A program made the translations under genes and the position numbers. From Pegoplata infirma (lineage: Eukaryota; Arthropoda; Insecta; Diptera; Anthomyiidae), in NCBI GenBank assembly GCA_963921195.1, contig OY992540.1:22580262-22644261 (forward strand): DNA of 64,000 nucleotides, given 5' to 3'. Below, piece after piece: positions 31,379-41,290 of the stretch; positions within the stretch are counted from its first letter, which is position 1, and each line of letters opens with the position of its first letter. The notes under the pieces are model-generated. The model ran no database searches. It was given only the letters and a program-made list of their open reading frames with translations, and was not told the origin of the DNA.

Positions 31379-34300
31379 ATGGAAAATATTAAAGTGAACG
31401 CACAAAGAAAACGGGCGGACAATTGGACAGAGGAAGATAAGGTAAGTACATCCTATTATTGTTAAAAAATTTAAAAAATAAAAATTACTTTTTAAAGATG
31501 CTACTGAAGGAACTCGTTAAGGAGAACGTAAGGGAAATCGAAAATAAAAACACCGATACAAACACCAACCAAAGGAAAAAAAAGGCTTGGAAAGAACTGG
31601 AGGAAACGTAAGTATACTTATTTTTATGAAAACCTTGTTTAATGTTTATTTTTTAGCTTTAACAACATGTGTTCCGGAAGTAAAAGAGCAGTTCACCAAC
31701 TAAAATCCCAATGGACATTAACTAAGATTCAGGCTAAGAAAGAAATGGCAGAGCACCGTAGAGAGGTTATGAAGACAGGTGGAGGACCACAGCCACAGGA
31801 AAAAGCAGTGTCCGCAAACGAGCTCAGCGCTTGGCTTCCCAACGAATTCGTTGTGGATTACAACGAGTTTGACTCTGATAACATCATAGAAGAGGTAGAT
31901 AGATTTTAAAGAAAAATGTACATAAGAGTAAATATATATACATACATATAAATATTTATTTTAGATTGTCGTACAAGTAGATGATGAAAACTTATTCCCA
32001 GAAGCCATTCTTGAACCTGAGCCTGAAACTGTTAAGGAAACCATAACCAAGCCAGCTTCAGAAGATTCCAAAAAAAAGGTTTGTTTTTCTGAAATACATT
32101 TTTTGGTCCAAGAAGAATCCGTTGGGAAAAATGTATCCAAAACTGAGAATTTTTCTTAAGGAAAAATGGCCCAGAATCTGAGACATTTTCTAAAGGAAAA
32201 ATGTTTCAGAATCTGAGAATTTTTTTATAAGAAAAATTTCTCATAATTTGAGAGTTTTTCTATATGAAAATTGTCTCAGAATCGGAGAAATTTTCTGTCT
32301 GAAAATATCTCAGAATCGGAGAATTTTTCTAAATGAAAAATGTCTCAGAATCTGAGAATATTTCCATATGAAAAATGTCTCAAAATCTGAGAATATTTCT
32401 ATATGAAAAATGTCAGAGTCTAAGAGTTTTTCGAAAATGTTTCAGAATCTGAGAATGATTCTATGGGAAAAATTTATGATAACACTGTGCAACAAGAAAA
32501 ATGAGCCTCAATGGCTTCAACGCCATATAAAAGTAGACCATCAAATGGACAAAATCACCAAAGGGTTTTGCAAAGTCAGTTCGGATTTCTTTTTTATAGC
32601 CACCTAAAGTTTTTATTTTTTTCAAAATATAATTTGATGTCTGCAGTGAAATTTTATGGCGGTTCTTTTCTTAGAACATTTTAACCCTCTAACTGCTAGT
32701 TTAAGGGGTCATTTAAGTCCTTTTTTAAAAACTAAACACAGAAGTATAATAAAGCGTCCATTTAGAGGGTTAAAATGTTCTACAAATGTTTTTCTCAAAA
32801 AATTTCACTAAGTGTTGTCAAATGTTCAAAGTTTGTGCGACATGCGCAAAATGCTTAAAAAGGGTTAAGTATAAACAATCAATGTTATCAATCAAAATAA
32901 AAACAAAAAAGTCCATAAAAAAGGCAGTAAGAGGGTTTAAATGTTCTACAGATATTTTCTGCATCAAATTTTACTAGGGGTTGTCGAAGCCATAAAATAC
33001 ATTTGGACTATGTAAAATGCTAAAAATAGTATGTGCAAAAATTGTGTGTACAAATTTTACAACTTTACTTTTTTAGCATTTTACATAGTCCAAATGTAGT
33101 AAAATTTGATGCAGAAAATAATTGTAGAATATTTTAACCCTCTTACTGCCTTTTTATGCACTTTTTTGTATTTATTTTAAAAAAGGACAAAAATTACCCC
33201 TTAAAACGGGAGCTAGAGGGTTAATTTGGTCAAAGAAAAGAATCATAATAAAATTTTATAAAACACATCAGAACATAATTTTTAGCTCAGAAGTATATTT
33301 GCACTGTTTTTTGTAAAAATGTCTTATGATAAAAAAAAATTATCACTGTTTTTGTAAAAACAAATAACAAACATTGATTGTTTATACTCAACCCTTTTTA
33401 AGCATTTTGCGCATGTCGCACAAACTTTGAACATTTGACAACCCCTAGTGAAATTTTTTGAGAAAAATATTTGTAGAACATTTTAACCGTCTGTGTATAG
33501 TTTTTAAAAAAGGACTAAAATGACCCTTTAAAATGGCAGTTAGAGGGTTAAATTGTTCTAAGAAAAGAACCGCCATACAATTTAACTGCAGACATCAAAC
33601 CATATTTTTCAGTTCAGATGTGTTTTTATTATAGTATTATGGACGTTTTCCAAGCGCTTTTGATAAAAAAAATTAAAACTTTAGTGGGCTATAGAAAAGA
33701 AATCCGATCTGACCCTTTGGTGAATTTGTCCATTTGATGATCTACTTTCATATGGCGTGGAAGGCATTGAGGCTCAAAGCGATGATCCAAAATTTGTTGC
33801 ACAGTGTAATCTGAGAGCTTTTCTACATATATGAAAAATGTCTAAGAAACTGAGAATATTTCTATATGAAAAATGTCTCAGAATCTGAGAATATTTCTAA
33901 ATGAAAAATGTTTCAGAATCTGAGAATTTTTCTAAAGGAAAAATGTTTCAGAATCTGAGACATTTTTCTATACGGAAAACAAAAAGTATTAGGCACAATG
34001 ACTCAAAACTAAATGTTAAAAAAAAAATATATTTTCAAGAATCTTAGATTTTCTTATAATGAAAAAATAATTACAATTTAAATGATATGACAAAGAAATA
34101 ATACTTTTCCTCTTTTATTATATAGAGGAAACAAAAAGAAACTAAAAATGATGTTGCAAATGAAAAAATAAAAAAAATTGCTGATTTTGATGTTAAGTGT
34201 CGAAACGAACTACATGAACTTCAAATGGAGAACGAAAGAAAAAAATCCAGAAATCTCGACATGAAATTCGAAGTATTGCAGACTAAACTACAATTTTATA

Positions 34301-34765
34301 AAAATAAAATTGGTATGTATTTAGATAAACATATAGGCCCTTACCACAAGAAAACAAAAAATCTATTTTATCAAAAGTTTTATTTAAATTTCAAATTTTC
34401 AATACATTTTTAAAAGTCGATTTTAAAAACAGAAACAATTTGTATTTCCATAAAATTAAAAGCTGATTTTAAATATATTTTATTTTTCTATGGTAAGGCT
34501 GATAGATTTTTATTATTATATTATATAAAGATTTTTATATGATATATGAAACAACGTGCTCTTAAAAATGTCTTTGAATAAAATTTCGTAAAATAACAAT
34601 AGCCCGTCCTACTGGTGGTCCTACTAGTGGTTCTGACTGCCAGAATTCTTCATTATATTCTCTAAGGAACTGTTCATCATTAATATCACCATCTAAAATA
34701 AAAAACATTTTTTTTCAGATAACAATGAAAATTTGAATAACTTTCAAGATGTAGAATATTTATAA
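31379..34765 (+). CDS. Harbinger Myb/SANT-like accessory protein, six exons
   Basis: Exons I infer: 31379-31441, 31498-31607, 31657-31894, 31965-32078, 34126-34312, 34719-34765 (759 nt, 252 aa plus stop). All introns are GT..AG and phases match. Residues about 12-95 form a Myb/SANT-like DNA-binding domain (NWTEEDKMLLKELVKENV, KKAWKELEETFN, HQLKSQWTLTK). An acidic linker follows, then a charged coiled-coil region near 170-240 (CRNELHELQMENERKK, KFEVLQTKLQFYKNK). In PIF/Harbinger systems this partner binds the transposon ends and helps the transposase reach the nucleus (family knowledge). Intron 4 is swollen to 2 kb by a minisatellite and a palindrome; intron 5 contains the last transposase exon on the other strand. 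No lesion seen. Confidence 0.88.
32110..32470. repeat. ~36-bp minisatellite in intron 4 of the Myb gene, left part
   Basis: About ten copies of GTCTCAGAATCTGAGAAT + TTTTCTAAATGAAAAAT. The motif TCAGAATCTGA is palindromic. The array is interrupted by the TAA-flanked palindrome and resumes at 33812-33990. Confidence 0.85.
32483..33806. mobile_element. Palindromic element, CACTGTGCAAC ends, TAA TSD
   Basis: CACTGTGCAAC and GTTGCACAGTG are perfect 11-bp ends, with TAA at 32480-32482 and 33807-33809. The ~650-bp arms match over long blocks (CCATCAAATGGACAAA, GACATGCGCAAAATGCTTAA, GTTAGAGGGTTAAA). The target is the minisatellite within intron 4 of the Harbinger Myb gene. It resembles the element at 37376 in ends and internal motifs (AGGGTTAAAATGTTCTAC). 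Non-coding. Confidence 0.88.
33810..33990. repeat. ~36-bp minisatellite, right part
   Basis: About five more GTCTCAGAATCTGAGAAT units directly after the palindrome's TSD, showing that the palindrome split a continuous array. Confidence 0.85.
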
Positions 34766-37700
34766 AATATGTTCACTAGTATTTAACTTTGTATGTAATG
34801 TTTTGTTAATTTATTATAGATGTTTGTATAGTTGTTGTTATTTAATTTATTTTGTATTATTTCAGTAAAATTATTTTTGTTAATAAATGAATTAATGAAT
34901 ATAAAAAATGCTTTTATTAAATATCAACAAACATTTATTTTTTCTACACTATTTTCAGATGTATTTTATAAAGTATCAATTTAAATGCAAAGATTCTTTT
35001 TGAAAATTAAAGATTTCAGTTGAAATTAGAAGATTCAATTTGAAATTAGAAAATTTTACATAAAATTAGAAAATTCTACTTGCAATTCGAAAATTACAAA
35101 GAATGGAAACCAATATCTTTTCAATACCGTTACCCGTTATTACCAATTCAAATTGAAAAAACAACACCGATTGAAAACCAATTTCTTTGTTCGTGCAATA
35201 CCAATACCGATAAAAAAACTTAATACCAATATAACCCTGCCAATACATATTAAAAACCAATTACACAATACCAATATAATTTTTAACTGAATAAATTTGA
35301 CATTAAAAGTTTTTCTGATTATTATAATAACTGGATTATATGAAACTAGTAAAAAACAAACCAGGATGTCTTAAATTTTAAAAAAAATAAATTTTTCTTT
35401 CACACCTTTCTCAATTCAAACCATATATAACATGATTAAAAAGTTATAATACATAATTATAATTAGAGCCTGAGCTCAACTGTCTTTACAGAAAAACAAT
35501 AATTTATTTTTGTCATTTTTATTCTGTTGTTTTCAATACTAATTTAATAAATTAAAGTATTAACGATCCATTCAAATTCGGAAAAGTTGATATTTTACGA
35601 ATTCCAATTCATCTTTTTCGAATTTCAAATGCAATTACCGAATTTCAAGCGATTCTTTTGAAATTTCATTTTTTTTAACTCTTTTTACCCTCTAACCACA
35701 GTATGGGGGTTGGAGAGGTACTCTCTATCACTCAAGTGGTAGATAAGTTTGTCATTCCGTTTGTAACACCTCGACATATTGGTCTAGTTCCCGATAAAGT
35801 ATATATATTCATGATCCTCGATCGATTTTAAGTCGATCCAGCGATGTCCGTCCGTCTGACTTTAGAAAACACGCTAACTTTCTGAAGATGAATCTGAGGA
35901 ACTTGGCTTTTATGTTTGTAATTTATCTATTTATCAATTTATCAATTCAGGTTGGTATTGCATTTCTGCGAAATCGGTCCAGTGGTTCAAAAGTTATAAG
36001 CAAACCCATTTTTGAATTACATTTGGAAATAGTGTAGACTTAGTTTTTTTCTGACATTTCTATATTACCTGACATTGTGTCATTTTCATCTATTGCAATG
36101 TTATGCAGAACGGCTAGAGCTACAATTAACACCTTTACATTTGGAAGTTTAACTGTCATACCATCTAGTAAACAGCGAAATCTTTGTTTCCATACTCCAA
36201 AGCATCTTTCTACAGGATTCCGCGTAGCAATTTGAGCTATGTTGTATTTAACTTCTTTTTCGTTTTGTGTTTTTGATAATGGTGTAAAGAGATACGGAAG
36301 TAGTTTATAGCCGGAATCGCCAAGTAAGCGGCCCTTAAATTCGTTGCTTTCAAATCGTTCCTTTATATTCGATTCGTTGAATATTCTACAGTCGTGTGTA
36401 CTACCTCTCCATCTAGCCACTATATCTCGTATTTTAAGTTGTGCATCGCAAATTACCTACATATGTAAGGATATCATATAGTATTGTTAAATATGTATGC
36501 AAAATAAATTTCTAACGAATTATTTGTAAAAAAATTATTTCAAAAATATTTTTTAAAACGCTTATTTTAGATTCTAAAAAATGTTTTCTATAAAAAGTTT
36601 TAACGGTGTTTCAAAAATAATATTTTTATATAATTATTATTTTTTTTAACGAAATCCGTCAAATTACGATTGATAAAAAATCTCTATTTACCTGTATGTT
36701 CAGAGAATAGTAGCCTTTACGATTGATGTAGAACTGAGATTGATCTTTTCCTGATTTCAAAATTTTTACATGTGTTCCATCGATGGCCCCAATAATACCG
36801 GGAAAATTTCTAATGGCTTTGAATTTTTCCATTACCATTTGTTCCTCCATTAAGGATGCTGGCATTTTAATTTTATTTCTAGCATGTTTCGCTAAAGCTC
36901 GTGCAACTCTCGCACAGATTCTAGACACTGTGGGCTGCGAAAGTCCATGCAAATCTGCAGCATCATCTTGAGTCTGTAGTAGAATTTTAATAAATTTTAT
37001 ACAGTTTGTTGTACGTTTATTTAAATTAAAATTCTGAAGAAACCAATTGTAAAATTTCACAATTCAAAAATCCGAATTATAGTTTAGAAAAGCCCAAGTG
37101 AAATTCAGAAAACCCTAATTGATATTACGACCATTTTATATGAAATCAAGATTGAAAATTCACATACGAATTTTTGCAATTTTAATTTGGATTTCGGAAT
37201 TTTAATTAGGATTTTTAAAAATTAATCGGAGTTTCTAAAATTCGTTTGGATTTTTGAATTTGAATATATCTTAACTGAATTTCAATTAGAAAAAGTTTTA
37301 AAGCATAAAATTATATTAGATTAGGATCGTCATTGAGCCAAAAGAGTGGAATTGAAACACATTTTAAATTCATAACACTGTGCAACACGATATTGTATCT
37401 TGGATGGGACCAAAAAAAAATTAAAGTATACCAACAGTAGCTCGAGTTCTTTTTTTATGGCCCACTGAAGTTTTTAAATTTTTTTCAAAGGCGTTTTGGA
37501 TAAGTCAAAAAATGAGTATTAAATCTAATACTGAGGTGAACATTGTTAAGACACGTCTTCAGTCAAATTTGATGGCGGTTCTTTTAATTAGAATATATTA
37601 ACCCTCTATCTCCCAATGTTTGGGGTCGTTTTGGTCCTTTTTTTAAATATCCTCATAGAACACCAATAAAACGTGCGTTTAATGGGTTCAAATGTTCTAC

Positions 37701-39818
37701 AAAAATTTTCTGCATCAAATTTCACTAGAGGTTGCTCAAATTTGAAAATTCGTGCGAAAAGTGCAAAATGCTTAAAAAAGCAAAATTGTAAATTATCATA
37801 TACTATTAAATTGTTTTTCATTAAAGCCGTGTGAAATAAGTCAAAAAAATGTTATAAATCTGCTTCAGAGCTAAATTACGATAATAGGTATCTATAGTGA
37901 AATTTGAAAAAAGGACCAAAATGACTACCAAAAATGGGAGATAGAGGGTTAAAATATTGTAAGAAAAGAACCGCCATCAAATTTTACTGAAGACATCTAT
38001 TGTCATAATTTAGCTCAGAAGCAGATATATTACATTTTTTCGACTTATTTCACACGACTTTGATGAAAAACAATTTAATGTGATGTATGTGATAATTTGC
38101 AATTTTACTTTTTTAAGCTTTTTGTAGTTTTTACACGAACTTTTGATCTTCGCCAATCTCAAGTGAAATTTGATTCAAAAATTGTTTTTAAAAACATTTC
38201 AACCCTTTAAACGCACGTTTTATTGATGTTCTATGAGGGTATTTGAAAAAATGACCAAAATGACCCCTTAAAATGGGAGATAGAGGGTTAATATAACCAC
38301 AATGAAATTCTACTGAAGACATGTCTTAACATTATTTACCTCAGAATTAGATTTAACACTTATTTTTTGACTCATTCAAAACGCCTTTGAAAAAAATTTA
38401 ACTTCAGTGGCCATAAAAAAGAACTCGATCTAAGTTTTCAAAACCCTTCGGGGGTTTTGGTCCTCTATTGGTATACTTTCATTTTCTTTTGGTCCCGTTC
38501 AAGATACACTCGAAGACCCCAAATTTGTTGCACAGTGTAATTTAATAATCCATTGCAAGTCAAGTTATTTTTTTTTAAGTCACAAATTCTGACTTATCTC
38601 AAAAGAAAAAGTCTTAGATGCTGAAACATTTTTCTAATACAATAGTTTCAGATTCTGAGAAATTTCAGATTTTAAGAAATTTTTTCAAAAGAAAAAATTT
38701 CAGATTTTAACACATGTTTCCAATGGTGAAAGTCTCAGAATCTGAAACATATTTCCAAAAGAAAAAGTCTCGGATTTTAAAACATTTTTGTGCATAGAAA
38801 AATTCTAAGATTTTGAAACATTTCTAAATAGATCAAGTAAGAAAGTTAAAGTCGGTCAATACCGACCCTATAATACCCTACACCAGTGCTTTCCGGAAAA
38901 TGTGTCTACAGTTCAAATATGCACCGATAATTCTTTTGTTAGATCTTTAATTAGTGTAAAAAAAAACAAAACTGCTCCATGAAAACTTTATAAATATTTT
39001 TTCCTATATGTTCTCTACATAACGAAACTTTTGCCACTAATTTTAAAAATAAAAATAAAATATTTTTGTTTGACCAAATGCACAACGGATGCAAACTCTA
39101 AGCGCTGTTTGCGCCCTAAAGATGACCTCCAAAAATTTTATAGTTTTTTTTCCGTAATCAGCTGTTCAATAATCTTCGTTCTAGGGGTATGCCCAAAAGA
39201 TATTCCAAAATTTTCTGATTTCGGGGCATGCTAATGTGCAAACGGACATACATACGGACAGACATTGCTAAATCGACTCAAAAAGTGATTCGGAGTCGAT
39301 CGATATACTTGAAGGTGGGTCTACGACTTCACCTTTATTGTCTTTCATTAATTTTCGTCTCTTTTTTATTACCTTTCTTAATTTTCTTTTCCTATCGTTC
39401 TGTTTCGAATTCGGTTGGAAGGGTGGTGAGGGGAGGAGGTAGAATTTCTATTCATCGTGGTTACGCGCCTTGCTATAGAAGAACACCCGGTGTACTTACC
39501 TCTCTTCTACCCCAACATCGTAAAGCCACCAACACCTGCAGTTCCGGAGATGTTCCTTTTCCTTTTCGGCTTAATTGAATATCATCCTTCACCAAACCTA
39601 TAATTTTTTTTGTCGTAGCTTTGGTAAAGCGATATCGAGCCTTGAAATGATTATCTTCCATTAAAAATGGATCCACCCTTTTTCGGTAAACCTTAGAAGA
39701 AACATAACTCCTAATTTGGGATATAATTCCTGCCAATATATATTCGTTATTATTAAAAGTTTTTTACAAAAACATATCAAGACTTACCTATTGTACCAAT
39801 TAAATTTATCACATCCAT
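34562..39818 (-). CDS. PIF/Harbinger DDE transposase (HARBI1-like), five exons
   Basis: Exons I infer, in transcription order: 39818-39788, 39729-39500, 36973-36692, 36456-36069, 34692-34562 (1062 nt, 353 aa plus stop, near the ~350 aa usual for HARBI1-like proteins). Donors and acceptors are GT..AG and every junction keeps frame. An HTH-like segment (DLHGLSQPTVSRICARVARA) precedes the DDE_Tnp_4 nuclease: IIGAIDGTHVKI (Asp about 152), GRLLGDSGYKLLPYLFTPL (Asp about 228), NPVERCFGVWKQRF (Glu about 264). The catalytic triad is therefore complete. Intron 2 is enlarged by a palindrome, a minisatellite and a dipteran repeat. The last exon (QFLREYNEEFW, then ILRNFIQRHF) lies within intron 5 of the convergent Myb gene. 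Confidence 0.92.
34990..35290. repeat. Degenerate short tandem repeats in transposase intron 4
   Basis: First a ~25-bp unit (TTGAAATTAGAAGATTCAA and variants) at 34995-35100, then an irregular ATACCAAT-rich array to 35280. Similar 25-bp AAATTCAGAAAA-like units recur at 37060-37280. No coding potential. Confidence 0.5.
35683..36020. repeat. TATACCCTCC-type dipteran repeat fragment
   Basis: Contains the series TACCCTCTAACCACAGTATG, GTTTGTCATTCCGTTTGTAA, GATAAAGTATATATATTCAT and GATGTCCGTCCGTCTG, as in the copy at 15899-16515. It lies in transposase intron 4, so it is a secondary insertion in the Harbinger. Confidence 0.6.
37376..38537. mobile_element. Palindromic element, CACTGTGCAAC ends, TAA TSD, second copy
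   Basis: CACTGTGCAAC and GTTGCACAGTG ends, TAA at 37373-37375 and 38538-38540. Arms of about 570 bp share AGAGGGTTAATAT, CCATCAAATTTTACTGAAGA and AAACGCACGTTTTATTG in opposite orientation. It is inserted in transposase intron 2. Same family type as 32483-33806, with diverged interior. Confidence 0.88.
38590..38840. repeat. CTCAGATTCTGA-type minisatellite in transposase intron 2
   Basis: About seven degenerate units of roughly 36 bp (AAAAAGTCTCAGATTCTGAA + ACATTTTTCCAAAAG). They resemble the minisatellite in the Myb gene intron but are more diverged. Confidence 0.7.
38853..39400. repeat. Dipteran interspersed repeat, possibly Helitron/DINE-like
   Basis: Begins with AAGTAAGAAAGTTAAAGTCG, ACCGACCCTATAATACCCTA and ends near ACGGACATACATACGGACAG ... 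GTCGATCGATATACTTGAAG. I know this combination from fly interspersed repeats; the class assignment is tentative. The reverse of its left end occurs at about 49105-49145. Confidence 0.5.
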
Positions 39819-40097
39819 AATGAAAAAAAAGTTTATTTTCTCAGTTTTAATTATATTTACAATTTTTTTTTTGTATTTTCAAATGTTGTCAACCAATTTT
39901 TTTACAAATGTCACTTTATCAAAGGTTTATAGTAGCTCATAGCCTACAATAAATATTTCAAATTTAAAACAGTGTTATAACAGATCTATATTGCTATTTA
40001 ACGTTTATGAATAGGTTTTTTTCAAATTTTTCTTATAAACCTCTTATAAAACGGTTCAAAACCAATATGAATAAGGGCCTTAAAATTTAAAAAAAAA

Positions 40098-40784
40098 TTT
40101 TGGATTTTAAAAACCATAATTTTTTACTGAAGTTTAGAATGTCCTTTTAACGCAGTTAAAATTTCAGGTAGGTGTTTTTTCGTGTTATCGAGCAAAAAAT
40201 GTTCAAAGTTGGTGATAAAGCCAAATTTTTTGCAAAAATTTTGAAAAAATCAAATTTTTGGCTCTCTTACACACTTTGAAAATAGATTACTCAACAATAC
40301 GGAAAAACACCTCTCTGAAATTTTTTTTTTTATTTTATTTTTATTTTATTAAGAATTAACACATAATTACAAATTATATACTAATTTTTACCTAACCGAG
40401 AACTGGTAACAATGACCTTCGTCTCGTTGTAGCGAAACAGACCAAGGCCTCTGGTGGGAATCGAACCCACGACCCCCAGACTCATAGGCTAGCACGCTAC
40501 CAACTAGCCTACTGGGGCGCCTGCCTCTCTGAAATTTTAATAGCGTTAAAAGCACATTTTAAACTTTAATACGAAATTTTGTTTTTGGAAATCCATGGTG
40601 TCCTTGCCAGGAAAAATGGACATTCAAAATTTTTTGTTAAATTTTTTTTTTTTTTTATTTTTTAATTTTAAATATTTATAATTTTATCTCCAATATTGTT
40701 TTTAAACGCTTTTCCTACGACTTACAATATCCGAGTACAAAAATGGTAAAATACTGTCTAAAAGTCAATATTGTCAAAAAATAT
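40098..40784. repeat. Remaining part of an old palindrome carrying Harbinger and SINE insertions
   Basis: Left arm 40101-40235 (TGGATTTTAAAAACCATAAT ... AACGCAGTTAAAATTTC) mirrors 40250-40309 plus 40539-40595 once the SINE is removed. Beyond that, the reverse complement of 40640-40760 (ATTTTTGTACTCGGATATTG, GTCGTAGGAAAA) matches 30815-30894 left of the Harbinger (ATTTTTGTACTCGCAAACC, GTCGTACGAAAA). The Harbinger therefore sits in the left arm of a roughly 0.8-kb foldback. Confidence 0.7.
40325..40523 (-). mobile_element. tRNA-derived SINE with 15-bp TSD
   Basis: Reading the minus strand from 40523: a tRNA-like head with A box (TAGGCTAGTTGGTAGCG) and perfect B box (GGTTCGATTCC), a ~60-bp body, then an A-rich AAATAAAATAAAAATAAAAT tail ending at 40325. 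CCTCTCTGAAATTTT occurs at both 40310-40324 and 40524-40538, a perfect 15-bp TSD. Full length is 199 bp. Pol III transcription and LINE-mediated insertion are inferred from the family. It interrupts one arm of a palindrome. Confidence 0.9.
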
Positions 40785-41172
40785 TGTTCACATATGAACA
40801 CGATATTTTATAATCTAGTTTTGGATTTTCCACAAAACTGATTAGTATTGTTTAAATAGGATTGTGTTCTTTTTATTATTTACATATAATGACCAAAATT
40901 CCCAAATTGTGATATGTTACTTTTTATTATCATGTTTTCAAGGTTAATACTTAAGGATGTAGATAGGAAAAAGATAACATAACACATGTTTATTTAATGA
41001 AGATATTGCTGGCACACATGCGCCCGGCAGGTAGGGAATATTCTAGTTCTAGGTTAGATTTAAGATTATTGTAGTTAGTTCTTAAGGTTTTTAATTTTAA
41101 TAAAATAATCAGTGTCTTACAAACATTCGTGGTACGTGTATTATTTCTATTTCCAAAGTAATTCCGCGTACA
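40785..41172 (+). repeat. 5' LTR of the BEL/Pao element
   Basis: TG...CA-bounded 388 bp. TTTTAATAAAATAATCAG near 41095-41112 contains an AATAAA-type polyadenylation signal. Identical to the 3' LTR by eye. Confidence 0.92.
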
Positions 41173-41174
41173 TT

Positions 41175-41192
41175 TGGTCCTTCGAACCGGAT
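41175..41192 (+). promoter_or_regulatory. Primer binding site
   Basis: TGGTCCTTCGAACCGGAT begins 2 nt after the LTR. Its complement ends in a CCA-type tRNA 3' end with a GGTTCGA T-loop, so a host tRNA would prime minus-strand DNA. I believe this class of site is common in BEL/Pao elements of flies; the exact tRNA is not assigned. Confidence 0.75.
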
Positions 41193-41290
41193 CCATTGGG
41201 AAATACTAGTCCAACAAACATTCCATCAATAAAACCATTCTGGGTTTTGAGCACAGGTTAAAAAAGACTAACGGTTATTATACCTACATA

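Larger units (their letters stand above)
30895..40079. mobile_element. PIF/Harbinger transposon, apparently complete, two genes
   Basis: The 17-bp ends GGCCCTTATTCATATTG and CAATATGAATAAGGGCC are perfect complements, flanked by TTA at 30892-30894 and 40080-40082: the classic 3-bp TWA duplication of this superfamily. Subterminal TTATAAACCT/AGGTTTATAAG and CATAAACGTTTAT blocks also mirror. Inside are a Myb/SANT-like gene (plus) and a DDE transposase gene (minus), the standard two-gene Harbinger layout, both with clean splice sites. The 9.2-kb length is inflated by insertions in introns: two TAA-flanked palindromes, minisatellites and dipteran repeats. Confidence 0.95.

Noticed and set aside
39228..39578. 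116-aa plus-strand ORF
   Set aside because: Partly antisense to a transposase exon and partly in an interspersed repeat; no domain.
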